Positions 23,333 through 34,336 of a DNA stretch of 64,000 nucleotides are shown here, one piece after another. A program made the translations under genes and the position numbers. The notes below the pieces were generated by a model. That model made no database searches. It saw only the letters and a program-made list of their open reading frames with translations, and was not told the DNA's origin. Where the stretch lies: contig CP142452.1 of NCBI GenBank assembly GCA_038049695.1, forward strand, positions 51,418,501 to 51,482,500, in the 5' to 3' direction. Numbering within the stretch: the first letter of the stretch is position 1; each line of letters begins with the position of its first letter. The DNA is from Cinnamomum chago (lineage: Eukaryota > Streptophyta > Magnoliopsida > Laurales > Lauraceae).

Positions 23333-25063
23333 TGTTGGAATATAGGTGGGCCTTCCAGACAGGTTTCAAAAATTTTGACCCACTTGATGCAGGGATCAAT
23401 TGTCAAGAATGCAACAAACCCAATCCAGGATACAATTCCCTCAATCTCATAGCCATGTACAGCAACAAACACTATCTAGAAGATAGAAATAAGCACATAA
23501 ACATGCAATCACGAAATCCACAACATACAAGGATGTAGATATACCTTTGGAGCTTTGTTGTGCTCTAATGGAGGATTTGATTTCTTTACTTTGGTGATGA
23601 ACAACTTCACAATCCAAATCAGAATCTTCAACTCCTTTTGATCTTCCAACGCTATGTCCCGTATTAGATCTCTTTTCTCAAGAAGATGGTGGAATCCTCA
23701 AGAGAAAACCCTACTAGTAACTCTAAGGAACCAAAGGTGAAAGAGAGGGGAACTTTGAGAGGAAGATGACTTGTACAACTCTTGCACAAGGGGGCTGAAA
23801 GTGCTCTTATTATTATGCACGAATTTGAGAGGAGTATTCCTCTATTTATAGCCTTCCACAACTCCTCTTTTCTTATTTGAAATAGAAGTTTAACTCCCAT
23901 TACAAATTAGTAAACATCTCCCTTACTAATTGCCATAGAAGTCTCACTTCCACAACTATTAGTTGCTTTCTCCTTTCTAATTAAAATAGAAGTCCTACTT
24001 CCATTATTAATTAGTAGCTTACCATTACCACTATTAGAAGTCTCACTTCAAATAAAAATAGTAACCTTCCTTTTAGAGTTTAAGTAGAATTAGTATCTTT
24101 CTAATATATTGGGCTAGCGTGGGGACCACTAGGGATTCCTAAGAAAGCTGGCTCCAACTGGGACACGCGACCCCACATCTCATGTGCAATCCGGGCCCAC
24201 AGTTAATTGCAAATAACTCCACTAAATAAATGCAATTGCACTCCAGTCTTAGGAATAAATATCAATGAAGACCCTAAACTTCCACAGTACCACAAGTAGG
24301 CCCCTCCATCTATATCCATGGATCAAATGGACCTGTCCACCAAATTGGATCCATGTCTTATTATCCTTGAGCCCCAATTAATTATTATGATCATTTGGTA
24401 CCGATCCAATTAACTCTTAATTGGAATGGGTGCGCACTTACCAATGATAAATCCATTAATTGGCACAAGGGGATATTTGAGATAGATTCCATCTTGACCA
24501 TTGAATGTTCCCACAGCTCCACTACCACGTACCCAAATCACCGAGGTGTTAACCTACAATTGGCCTCACTCATTGGTGACTCAAAGCAAATGAATAGATA
24601 GAAACTTGAGTTCATTAATGTCTCAGGATTATGATCCTATTGCTAGGGAATTATGAGAGCAGACCTTAATAATAAAGACAGTGTATATAAGGTGCTTCTC
24701 ATGGTCCTTCAATACATCCAATGTACCAGCATCATGATCCAGAATCTTACATTCTGATGATCGAGATAAATCACACTATCTCATAGTGATCAAAATGCTG
24801 CAACCTTGTCAGATGAGATGTCCAATCTCATCACTAGTTGTGAAGATATTTAAGTATAAGATTTGTAATACATATCTCCTGTATGTGGATCTCATCCATA
24901 CACATGTATTACATCTAGTATACTTATGGACTCCAATTCATCTCATGAACCATTATGTCATTTGTATTAGTTATGTGCAAGTATATAAAACACCATTCAT
25001 CTCATGAAAGGATAAACATGAATTGTATTGATAAATAAAGAAATTAATCAATTTATTACATCA
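23333..25063 (-). mobile_element. Lone Angela-like copia LTR inside the Tat element
   Basis: The left end TGTTGGAATATAGGTGGGCC is the complement of the LTR end; the body matches the LTR at 57515-59277. The LTR start (about 30 bases) is missing at the right, where 12 unrelated bases (25064-25075) precede the second copy of the host duplication. There is no 5-bp target duplication; a 238-bp duplication of Tat sequence flanks it instead. Confidence 0.85.
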
Positions 25064-25075
25064 TATACCCTTGGT

Positions 25076-25314
25076 ATTGAGCACTTCAAACACATACCTG
25101 CACGACTGCACATCCTTGACTTGTTACGAATGTCTCCACAAACTCGTGATAGTCTCATTTCAGAACTGCAAAGGCAAAATGCGGATGTCGACAAACATGC
25201 CCCACAAGTCCTACAAATTGAAATGGACTACAGGGTCAAAAAATGAAATACTTCCTTAAAGGGAGAAAAGAAGAAAAATGAGGGATTAAGCATCGAATGC
25301 CTCTAGGTTCAAAA
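25076..25314 (+). repeat. Second copy of the 238-bp duplication
   Basis: Direct repeat of 23095-23332. After it the Tat reading continues into the protease, whereas the first copy ends at the LTR, so the second copy carries the original downstream junction. Confidence 0.95.
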
Positions 25315-26760
25315 AGCAGCAAGTGCAGCAATTGCCTTCGATAAGGATGACATCCTGCTAGGTGAGACGAAGCACAACCGACCCTTATACTTTCCAGGGT
25401 ATGTTAAAGAAATGCCAAAACACAGAGTCCAGATTGACCCAAGTTCTGCACTCAACCTCATCTCTACTACGACACTTGAAGAACTGGGCATCCCACCTAG
25501 CAAGCTGAGTCACACGTCTGTATCCATATTTGGATACAATGGGAGCACTCAAAGGCCTATGGCAAAATCAGGTTCAAGTTGCAAATCGGTGATCTTATCT
25601 CTGAAGTCATTGTGTATGCAATAAGAACCCCTTCATGCTATAATATCCTTCTTGGATGCCCCTGGATACATGACAATGGTGTTGTCCCTTTAACTCTACA
25701 TCAGTGCATCAAGTTCATTGGCAACGACGACTTAATACATCAAGTGTTTGTAGATAAAAAACCCTTCAATGTCAAAGACGTTCATCTTGCAGATGCTCAG
25801 ATGTACAAGGATGAAGAAGAAGAAAAGGATGAATAAACAACACCCTTAGCCAAAAATCTCCAGAAAGATAAGGGCAAGGCTCCTCAACAATCATCGGAAG
25901 AAAACAAACCTTCCAACAAATCCAAAGAGAGCAATCATTCTCCCTTCGCTATCTCCCTCCTTCAAAGCCTTTGGTAATCACCACAAAAGCAAAGAAGACA
26001 AAACAAAAGACTGGGGGCAAGTTCGTTGTCTCCTTTGTCTTCATTATGCAAGACATGGATTCGGATTCAGAGCCAGGAGGACGATACACCGTCAAACCAA
26101 GCTGATACTCAACAAGTTCAACCCACTCTCACTCCATTGGAGACACTTGCCGATGTAGAAGACCCTACGTCTGCTTCCTTCGTTGTTCCGGCAACTTCGG
26201 CAGAAGAAAAGACTATCTTCTTCCACAAATCAGAAACCTCTTCACTAAAATCCTCGCTTGAACCTTTCCAAAATAAAGGTATGCCTCAACTATTCCTGTA
26301 TAATCCAATAACACAAGCTATCATGAAGAAAATGGGTTATGTTGGTCAGAATCCAATCGGTTTGGGAGGTGGCCGTGGTATTCTCACACCATTGGAACCC
26401 ACCCTGACCAAAAGTCAACTGGAGGATTGGAAACTCCATCGTCACATAGACAAGTCTTCATACGGGTTGGGGTATGATCCTGACACTCCAATGAGATAGT
26501 TGACACAAAGGCTACAAAGTCATTTCGCCGACCAAGCCTCAACATCTCATGTCCATGAAGACATTGATCTCCCTGGATATCTCTTTGAGGAGTCACCCGT
26601 CAAGGATCCAGGAAGCTCCTCCAATTGGTACGATTTCTCTGACGATGAAGAGGAATTGTCCGATGACAAAGACACACGGTCTTCTGGCCCAGAAGAACCA
26701 TCGTCTCCAAAAGAAGTACCTTACTTCGACCCAGTTTCAACAGGTGATTAGGATCATCTC
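25314..26760 (+). pseudogene. Tat element protease and G-patch region (fossil)
   Basis: Protease: QIDPSSALNLIS at the position of the active-site aspartate (D-x-S-A-L-N is usual in this branch), then FGYNGSTQRPMAK and the flap/second loop block YNILLGCPWIHDNGVVP (about 25410-25720). After an acidic Pro/Ser-rich stretch comes a glycine-rich G-patch motif, IMKKMGYVGQNPIGLGGGRG (about 26320-26385). G-patch modules beside protease are known in betaretroviruses and in plant gypsy polyproteins and bind nucleic acid. The copy is broken. Confidence 0.75.
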
Positions 26761-26899
26761 ATTGCCAGTCTTGAGAAGATTATCGACCAAGAAGACCCAT
26801 GGACAAAAGCAAAGCCTTGGTCTATAAATGCATTTGGAACTCCAGAAGGTCTTGTTAAGTTGGAAGCCTCCGAAAACGATGTGGAGGAACCACTTTGAA

Positions 26900-28460
26900 A
26901 CCTTCCAACAAAAGATCATGTTCAAAAGATAGACTTTGGGATACCTGATAACCCACCACCTGTATTCATAAGTAAGAATATAAAGAATGATGAGTTACCC
27001 GAGTATATCGATTTTCTTCGTGAGTTCATTGATTGTTTTGCATAGTCTTACGCTGAAATGCCTAGCTTGGACCCCAAAATAGCAATCCACAAACTGAACT
27101 TGCAAAAAGACATCAAGCCTGTCAAACAAGGCCAAAGAAGATTCCATCTTGATGTGATGGACAAAATTGAATAAGAAGTCCAGAAACTCAAAAGCATTGG
27201 TTTCATCCGCGAGGAACAACATCCTGAATGGTTGGCCAACATCGTCCCCGTGACAAAGAAAAATGGGCAGATCCGGGTTTGTATTGACTATAGAGACCTG
27301 AATATGCATGCCCTAAAGATGAATTTCCGCTCCCCATACCAGAGGTGATGATCAACAACACCTACGGATTCAAGCGAATGACATTCATGGATGGATTCTC
27401 TGGCTACAATCAAATAAAGATGCATCCTGAAGATGAAAGACATACATCATTTCAGACTCCATTTGGTGTGTATTGCTACACAATCATGCCATTTTGGTCT
27501 GAAAAATGCAGGTGCAACATATCAGAGGGCTATGATGAAAATATTCCAAGATATCCAGCACAAGACGATCGAATGTTACGTTGATGACCTCGCCGTCAAA
27601 AGCCAAAGAAAAGAAGACCTTCTCAAAGATCTTCGAGAAGTCTTCCTCTAACTTCGCAAACACAAACTACGGATGAATCCACCAAAGTGTTTATTCGGTG
27701 TCTCATCAGGTAAGTTTCTCAGATTCATAGTTCAGAAAGGCGGAATAGAACTTGACCCCACCAAAGTCAAGGCTATCCTAGAAATGCCATCTCCAAGAAC
27801 CCTAAGAGAACTAAAAGGGCTTCAAGAAAGGTCGGCATACATTCGACGGTTCATCTCCAATCTATCAGGGAAGTGCGGTCTATTCTTTCGCCTAACGAAG
27901 AAAGTTGTGGACTTTGTTCGGGATGTTGAATGTGAAGCCGCATTTCAAGACATCAAGACATACCTGACTAAACCTCCAGTGTTGGCTGCCCCCACAACTG
28001 GAAAACCATTCATCTTGTACACAAGGGCTCTCGATTACTCTTTGGGCGCTCTACTGGCATAAGAAAACAACGAGGGAAAAGAAGCTGATCTATATTGCTT
28101 CAGCCGCATGTTGATAGGTGCAGAGCATCGATACTCTCCAATCGAAAAAGAATGCCTTGCAGTGATGTTCGTCATACAAAAGTTGCGTCACTACCTGTTG
28201 TCCAACACAATATACTTGATTTCGAGGATCAATCTCTTAAAGATCCTTGTCACAAAAGCAGGTTTTCTCAATGCTCGATTGGCAAAATGGTCCATCCTTC
28301 TGTCACAATTCGATATTAGGTATGTACCACAAAAAACAATCAAAGGCCAAGCTCTAGCAGACTTTCTTGCAGAGCACCCATTGCCTAAAGATTCTCCACT
28401 AAGGGATGATCTCCCAGACGAATATGTCTACAATGTGGAAACTTCCTTACCAAATGCTTC
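26900..28460 (+). pseudogene. Tat element reverse transcriptase and RNase H (fossil)
   Basis: RT blocks: NIVPVTKKNGQIRVCIDYRD, MTFMDGFSGYNQIKMHPED, FQTPFGVYCYTIMPF and YVDDLAVKSQRK, the last being the catalytic box. The connection and RNase H follow: LEMPSPRTLRELKGLQERSA, LYTRALDYSLGALLA, YSPIEKECLAVMFVIQKLRH. These copy RNA into DNA and degrade the RNA strand in intact elements. The copy is broken in several places. Confidence 0.85.
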
Positions 28461-28880
28461 CTAGGACGTGTACTTTGACGGCGCAACCAGGACAAATGAA
28501 AAAGGAAAGCAAATATCGGGAATTGGCATCCTCTTTGTCAATCCCGACAAATACATGATTCCACACGCTTTCTCGCTATTGGAACCATGTTCAAACAATG
28601 CAGCTGAGTACCAAGCCCTGATTGTAGGATTAGAACTCACCCCCGAATCTGGCATTACCATGCTGGAAGCTTTTGGGGACTATCAACTGATCGTCAACTA
28701 GATGAATCAGAAATTTGAAGTCAGGAAGCCTGATCTGTTGCCTTACTACAACACGGCGCAATCGCTTCGACAAAAGTTTGACATCTATCACATCACCCAC
28801 ATCCCCTGAGGTGAAAACATCCGTGCAGATGCCCTAGCCGGACTCGCCGCATTTATGGCAATCCAAAAAGGGGAAAACTT
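28460..28880 (+). pseudogene. Second (archaeal-type) RNase H of the Tat element (fossil)
   Basis: Blocks YFDGATRTNEKGKQISGIGI, NNAAEYQALIVGLEL and IRADALAGLAAFM match the additional RNase H that Tat/Ogre elements acquired between RNase H and integrase. It resembles cellular RNase HI of the archaeal type. Its presence is the main reason for assigning the element to Tat. Broken. Confidence 0.85.
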
Positions 28881-30255
28881 GCAAATCACAGTGTGTCAAA
28901 GAAGAATTCTCCCTCCTCTTAACACACACCAAGCAGTTGCTGAATGCCACCAAGTGGTTGGAAGTCGGATGTCCATCCTCAAACCTCCGATTGGCGACTG
29001 GAGGGATCCATTCATTGATTACATTATGTTCGGAATCCTACCTGGAGATCCAAAAGAGCGAGTAAGCCTTCAAAGACGAGCCCCAAACTTTCATTTGGAT
29101 ATTCCTTCAAAAATGCTTTACAGAAAATCCTTCAACGGAGTACTTCTACGCTGCTTGTCACAACAAGAGGCCGACGAAACTCTTAAAGAAGTACATGATG
29201 GTCTTTGTGGAGCTCATCAGGCTGGTCCTTAGCTCTACAATCAAATAAAAAGGTTAGGTTATTATTGGCCTACAATTGTAGCGGACGCTTTGCAATTTAC
29301 TAAACGCTGCCAACAATGCCAAGTTCATGGAGATTATGTCCACATGCCTCCGGAATGGCTACATCCCATAGCGATCTCATGGCCTTTCGAAGCCTGGGGT
29401 ATGGACATCATAGGTCCTATCTCTCCCTCATTAAGCGAAGGTCATCGCTCCATCTTCGCCGCTACGGATTATTTCTCCAAGTGGTCAGAAGTATTTGCGC
29501 TCAGCGAAATGAAGACCTCATCAGTCCTTCAATTCTTGTGCACCAACATTATCTGTCGCTTCGGCATACCTAAAAGATTTGTCCATGATAACGGACCACA
29601 ATTCCGGTATCACAGATTCTACAGGTTCTGCGACAAGTACAAAATCTAAAGTTGTCTTTTGACTCCATACAATTTAGCAGCGAATGGACTAGCAGAAGCC
29701 TTCAACAAGGCACTCTGCAAATTTCTCAAGAAAATGGTCTTTAGTCACAAAAGAGACTGGGGCGACAAACTACTTGAAGCTTTATGGGCTTATCGAACCA
29801 CTGTTCGAGGACCAACCCATAGTACAACATTCTCTTTGGTCTACGGATGCGAAGCTGTTGTCCCTTTGGAAGTACAAATTCCTTCCTTAAGGGTATCTTT
29901 GCAAAATGACATGACGCAAGAAAGCGATGTCAAATTGAGACTCCAAGAGCTGGATAATCTCGATGAAAGACAGCTCGAAACTCTACAAAGCATTGAGTTG
30001 TATCTAGCACGCATGGCAGGATCTTTCGACAAGAAGGTTAAGCAACGTGCCTATAAAAAGGGTGACTTGGTTCTTGCAGTAAAAAGACAAATGGTTTTCG
30101 CCCACAAAACCAAAGGCAAGTTCGAACCAAAATGGGAGGGACCCTTTGTCATCGACAAAGTCTTCTCCAACGGCGCATATGCTCTTTTAAACATGGAGGG
30201 TGACAGATGTATGCTGCCCATCAACTACAAATTCTTGAAGCAGTACTACCTTTGA
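28880..30255 (+). pseudogene. Tat element integrase (fossil)
   Basis: HHCC zinc finger (EVHDGLCGAHQAGP to RCQQCQVHGD), catalytic core (FEAWGMDIIGPISPSLSEGH, FGIPKRFVHDNGPQF, NGLAEAFNKALCKFLKKMV) and C-terminal domain (KKGDLVLAVKRQMVFAHKTK, KFEPKWEGPFVIDKVFSNGA). The integrase joins element DNA to the chromosome in intact copies. It ends at about 30255; the 3' untranslated region follows. A few breaks are present. Confidence 0.9.
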
Positions 30256-30619
30256 AGACTTACGCGACTAGGTCAAAGCAATGCCCGCACGGTCAAATGC
30301 TATTCCCAGGTGCTTGCTCGTCAAACCCACTCCTTTTGGAATTTTCATCCTTATGTTGAAATTTCTAAAAAAAAAATACTTTCAAAACAATGCTTACTTT
30401 CATAGTTTCATTGTTCAGAGAAAAAAAAAACCCAAAAATCCAAGTTTAGGAGCCTCTTCGCGGACTTAACCAAAACTTTCCATCCTTGAACCCAAAATTC
30501 ATGGTTTGAAACAAAAAATTAGGACTAAGGGAATTTCCACCCTAGTCCGCCCTGACTTTTACATCCAAAAAATGGTTTTAGGTCAAAATTCACGACCCTC
30601 GTGTCTTTAAACAAAAATG

Positions 30620-31000
30620 GTTTTTTAGAAACCGCAAGGAAGCGACGTTCAGTCGATACTTGCAAAGCCCAAAAATTGGAAGGATGCGAACCCCATTCGA
30701 TACTTCAAAATTTTCAAAATCGCAAGGAAGCAACACCCTGTCGATACTTGCAAAATTTTCAAAAAATCGTGGAGACGCAACATTCCAGTTGATATCCACA
30801 AACCCAAAATTCAAACAAAAAACCAAGGTTAAAAAAAAACCCTCAAATTTCAAAAATCGTAGGGAAGCGACATTCAGTCGATACCCGCAAAACCAAAATT
30901 TTTGAAAAAGCAAGGAAGCGACGTTCAGTCGATACTTGCACCCCAATTCTTGAGGAGGCGACATTCCATCGATACTTGCAATACCATTCAGCAAGGAGGC
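30620..31000. repeat. Tandem array of about 45-bp units in the Tat 3' region
   Basis: Seven or eight degenerate units share GGAAGCGACGTTCAGTCGAT followed by ACTTGCAAA. CGATAC occurs at 30654, 30698, 30742, 30879, 30930 and 30970, with a decayed unit near 30788, a spacing of 40-51 bases. Arrays in this position are known in Tat/Ogre elements. The spacing is close to a multiple of three, and the minus strand reads YRLNVASLRFLK repeatedly. Confidence 0.85.
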
Positions 31001-31661
31001 GACCTGATTGTTTCACCCAATTGTTGTCGTCACCCTGGAAAATACCAAGGCCCACCGGTCTCAAATCAACTGATGGATGATCAAAACCTTGGTAACCGCT
31101 GGCTGGCATCAACATGTCCATACGGACAGGCGACTTCTCTGCATAACCTGAAAGGCCGCCAACAAAAACTCGGGTCTTGATCACATTAGTCCTCTTCACC
31201 CAGCTCGGAGGATCTTCCCTCTTGGGGCATGTGGGAGAAAGACTCATGATCGAGATAGTACGATCAAAGGTCAACCGGGTAGAAATAGTTCTCTCCTTAC
31301 CATCTGCAGTGTAAGAGAACTGAAAACATCTCCTTTGGTATGTTAAGTCGTCAGGGACTGCATTGCCAAAGAAAAAGGTAGGCTTGGCCACAATGCTCTG
31401 ATTGTCCATGACCCAAGGACGATTGCTTACCATAATCCTATAAAACTCCTCATCCTTGAGAACGATTAATCGTTGTCTCATCTCATCACGGTTGAGAGAG
31501 TCGCACTCTTCCAAGTTTCTCTCCACAAACTGGACCTTCTCCCAGGCCTGCTGTACGTCCACATTAGGAGACTTGGTAGACCGGCGAGGTGCATCAGTAA
31601 CAGGCTCTTTGCCCTTATTCGTTCTGGAGGAACTACTTGCAAAGGATGGAAAAAAAATCAA
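30843..31661 (-). CDS. Antisense ORF of the Tat element, 272 codons
   Basis: Seen: one uninterrupted frame on the strand opposite to gag-pol, lying between integrase and the 3' LTR. It begins in a Ser/Arg/Lys stretch (SSSSRTNKGKEP), continues as a globular-looking region (QQAWEKVQFVERNLEECDSL, DEEFYRIMVSNRPWVMDNQS, SYTADGKERTISTRLTFD, VFVGGLSGYAEKSP) and runs at its end into the 45-bp array, where it reads YRWNVASS-like repeats. Known: some Tat-lineage elements (Grande, for example) carry an extra antisense gene in just this place; its role is not established. I recognise no domain. The first ATG lies in AT-rich, intron-like sequence, so the true start is uncertain. A minus-strand TATA box lies upstream at 32706-32713. 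The open frame stands out from the broken gag-pol. Confidence 0.5.
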   Translation of the reverse strand: MIFFPSFASSSSRTNKGKEPVTDAPRRSTKSPNVDVQQAWEKVQFVERNLEECDSLNRDEMRQRLIVLKDEEFYRIMVSNRPWVMDNQSIVAKPTFFFGNAVPDDLTYQRRCFQFSYTADGKERTISTRLTFDRTISIMSLSPTCPKREDPPSWVKRTNVIKTRVFVGGLSGYAEKSPVRMDMLMPASGYQGFDHPSVDLRPVGLGIFQGDDNNWVKQSGRLLAEWYCKYRWNVASSRIGVQVSTERRFLAFSKILVLRVSTECRFPTIFEI

Positions 31662-32339
31662 TCATCAAAATGAAAGAATTTTGCTAAAAAATTCTAAAGA
31701 AATTTTGACATGGTTCCGGGGCAATTCCGAAGAAGAGGGAGACACCCCGAGAAAGATAGGAAGCTTGAAGATGAGCTCAACACTATTGCAAGCTCATAGT
31801 CAATGAAGCATTCTCAAAGAAGGTTTGAACTCAAACATTGCTGCGAGATCAAACCAGTCTTATCAAATCTCCACAAGTTTGAAGAAGGGCTCAACATTGC
31901 TGCGAGAAACTCCAAAACTTGTAAAGCTCCTCAAAATCCCGCAAGACTAAGAAAGGGCTCAACATTGCAATGAGCTCCAACTCTTAAGACTTGCAAAAGA
32001 TTTTCAGGTATGCATCATCATGCTCCCAATCAATTTACTAAAAAATCATGCATCAAAGAAAATCATCATGCATTACATGCTAGGAAAACTTTAACCAAAG
32101 TTTGACCAATTCCAACCCAACTTGGTCAAAACCAATCATACTTTGTCCAAGTCAAAAATCATGTTGGCTTGACCTAGAGATTCTAGCCTTCTATCTTGAT
32201 GCATAAAAAAAAATGCATGAACATCTTGGATTGCATAAACCTCATTCTCATGGTGAACAAAAGAGGGAAAGAAAAAAAAAAGAAAGAGAAAGGAGATAAA
32301 TCTCTGAAAAAAAAAGGAAAAAAAATTTTGGGCTGGCCC

Positions 32340-32355
32340 ACTGCCACGTGGCAGT
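32340..32355. promoter_or_regulatory. 16-bp perfect palindrome with a G-box core
   Basis: ACTGCCACGTGGCAGT is a perfect inverted repeat centred on CACGTG, the core bound by plant bZIP and bHLH factors. Two more CACGTG sites follow at 32444-32449 and 32470-32475. The location is upstream of the antisense ORF and downstream of its TATA box. Confidence 0.45.
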
Positions 32356-32705
32356 ACGGCCAGGTCCGTACAGACTTGTCCATACAGCAAAAAAAAAAAC
32401 GTGCAAAAAAAGAAAAAAAAAACATGAGCAAAAGAAATAACAGCACGTGAAAAAAAAACAGAGAAAAAACACGTGAAAAAAAGAAAGAAAAAAAAAAGGA
32501 AAGAAAGAAACGAAAAGAAAAGAAAGGAATTTTTCTACTTCTACATGGGGTTTCTTGTGAAGGAAGAAAACTTACTTGAAGCCATGGATGGAGAAGAAGA
32601 AAAAGAACTTGAAGATTCTTGAAGAAAAAGAATTATTGATCTTGGAACACTCTTGAAGACTTTTGCAAAAAGAAAGCAATAGGGCAAGATATCCAACCTC
32701 CTTTG

Positions 32706-32713
32706 CTTTTATA
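32706..32713 (-). promoter_or_regulatory. TATA box on the antisense strand of the Tat element
   Basis: TATAAAAG on the minus strand, about 1 kb upstream of the antisense ORF. About 120 bases further on (32586) the minus strand has ATGGCTTCA followed by a donor-like GTAAGT (32576-32571). This suggests a short leader exon, a pattern compatible with a spliced antisense transcript; it is an inference. Confidence 0.4.
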
Positions 32714-33056
32714 AAGGAGAGCAAACCAAAAGAGGAAATAAGGAGAAAACCAAGGAGGTAAGTGCTAAAAACTAGCAACTTTCCCAAAAGAAAGGAGATT
32801 TGAGATATTCTCTCATAAAGAGAGGATTCTTTGATAAATTCTCTCCAAAAAGAAAGGGAATGAGAAATATTCTCTTCCAAAGAAAGATACTTTGAGAAAA
32901 TCTCTCCCAAAATCAAGGAAGCATGCGAAATTCTCCCCAAGTAAGGATATTTTTGGATGAACCATGAGATGAAAGCAGACGGCTTAGAAAGCATGAGATC
33001 CCATGGGTTAGCCCACATGAGCTAGGTTTGACCACCTAGGCACTAAAAGGGGCTTC

Positions 33057-34336
33057 TATTAGATTGTATGGTCTCAATCCATCAGTTGATGCAATAAATT
33101 GATTAATTTCTTTATTTATCATTATATATTATTGCTTTCCTTTCATTAGATGAACCGGAGTCCACAAGTATACTAGATGTAATACATGTGTATGGATGAG
33201 ATCCACATACATGAGACATGTATTGCAAATCTTATACTTAAATATCTTCACAACCAATGATGAGATTGGGTATCTCATCTGACAAGGTTGCAGCATTTTG
33301 ATCACTATGAGATAGTGTGATTTGTCTCGATCATCGGAATGTAAGATTCTGGATCATGGTGCCGTTACATTGGATGTATTGAAGGACCATGAGAAGCACC
33401 TTATATGCACTATCTTTACTTTAAGGTCTACTCTCATAATTCCCTAGCAATAGGCTCATAATCCTAAGACATTAATGAACTCAAGTTTCTATCTATTCAT
33501 TTGCTTTGAGTCACCAATGAGTGAGGCCAATTGTAGGTCAACACCTCGGTGATTTGGGTACGTGGTAGTAGAGTTGTGGGAACATTTAATGGTCAAGATG
33601 GAATCTATCTTTAATATCCCCTTGTGCCAATTAATGGATTACACATGAGATGTGGGGTCGCGTGTCTTAGTTGGAGCCAACTTTCTAAGGAATCCCTAGT
33701 GGTCCCCACGCTAGCCCAAGATATTAGAAAGATACTAATTATAGTAGAACTCTAAAAGGAAATGGAAAGTTACTATTTCTATTTGAAGTGAGACTTCTAA
33801 TAGTGGTAATAGTAAGTTACTAATTATTAATGGAAGTGAAATTTCTATTTTAATTAGAAAAGGAGAAAGTTACTAACCATATTTGAAGTGAGACTTCTAA
33901 TTGTGATTTAGTACGCAAGTAATTATTATGGAAGTGAGACTTCTATTTCAAATAGTAAGAGGAGGTTGCTTAAGTGCTATAAAAGAGGAGAGGAGGCCTT
34001 GGACGTCCCATGCATAATTCCATCTTGGAATTCATGCCCAAGACCCTTAGTGCAAAAGTTGCACACGCCCATCTCTCTCTTTCCCTCTTATAGTTTCTCT
34101 TCTAGTTTCCTTTAGGGTTTTCTCTGGAGATTCCACCATCTTCTTGAGAAAAAAGAATCTGATACGGGTCATAGCGTAGAAGATCAAAAGGTGTTGGAGA
34201 TTCTGATTTGATTAGTGAAGGTGTTCATCATCAAAGAAAGAAATCAACTTCTCCATTAGAGCACTACTAAGCTCCAAAGGTATAATCTACATCCTTGTAT
34301 GTTGTAGATTTCATGGTTGCATGTTTATGTGTTGTT
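33057..34336 (+). repeat. 5' LTR of the copia element, first part
   Basis: Starts TATTAGATTGTATGGTCTC (TGTTAG at the 3' LTR) and stops at the SIRE target site TTGTT (34332-34336). A TATA box (TATAAAAG, 33978-33985) is followed by a CT-rich leader. The rest of this LTR is at 45490-45647. It is shorter overall than the 3' LTR. Confidence 0.85.
33978..33985 (+). promoter_or_regulatory. TATA box of the copia 5' LTR
   Basis: TATAAAAG preceded by CTTAAGTGC. The same site is at 58760-58767 in the 3' LTR. The transcript would start about 30 bases downstream. Confidence 0.6.

Larger units (their letters stand above)
31662..33056. other. Tat 3' untranslated sequence upstream of the antisense ORF
   Basis: No sense coding is seen. 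It contains repeated GGGCTCAACATTGC words (31885-31965), a purine-rich A/G tract (32260-32525), several CACGTG sites and a minus-strand TATA box. A 148-codon minus frame (32572-33018) is serine- and phenylalanine-rich because of the purine tracts and I do not accept it as a gene. The stretch ends at the target site of the copia element (GCTTC, 33052-33056). Confidence 0.5.

Noticed and set aside
32572-33018. 148-codon minus-strand frame rich in Ser, Phe and Leu
   Set aside because: It reads purine-rich low-complexity Tat 3' sequence with repeated AGAGAAT/GGAAA words and has no domain.
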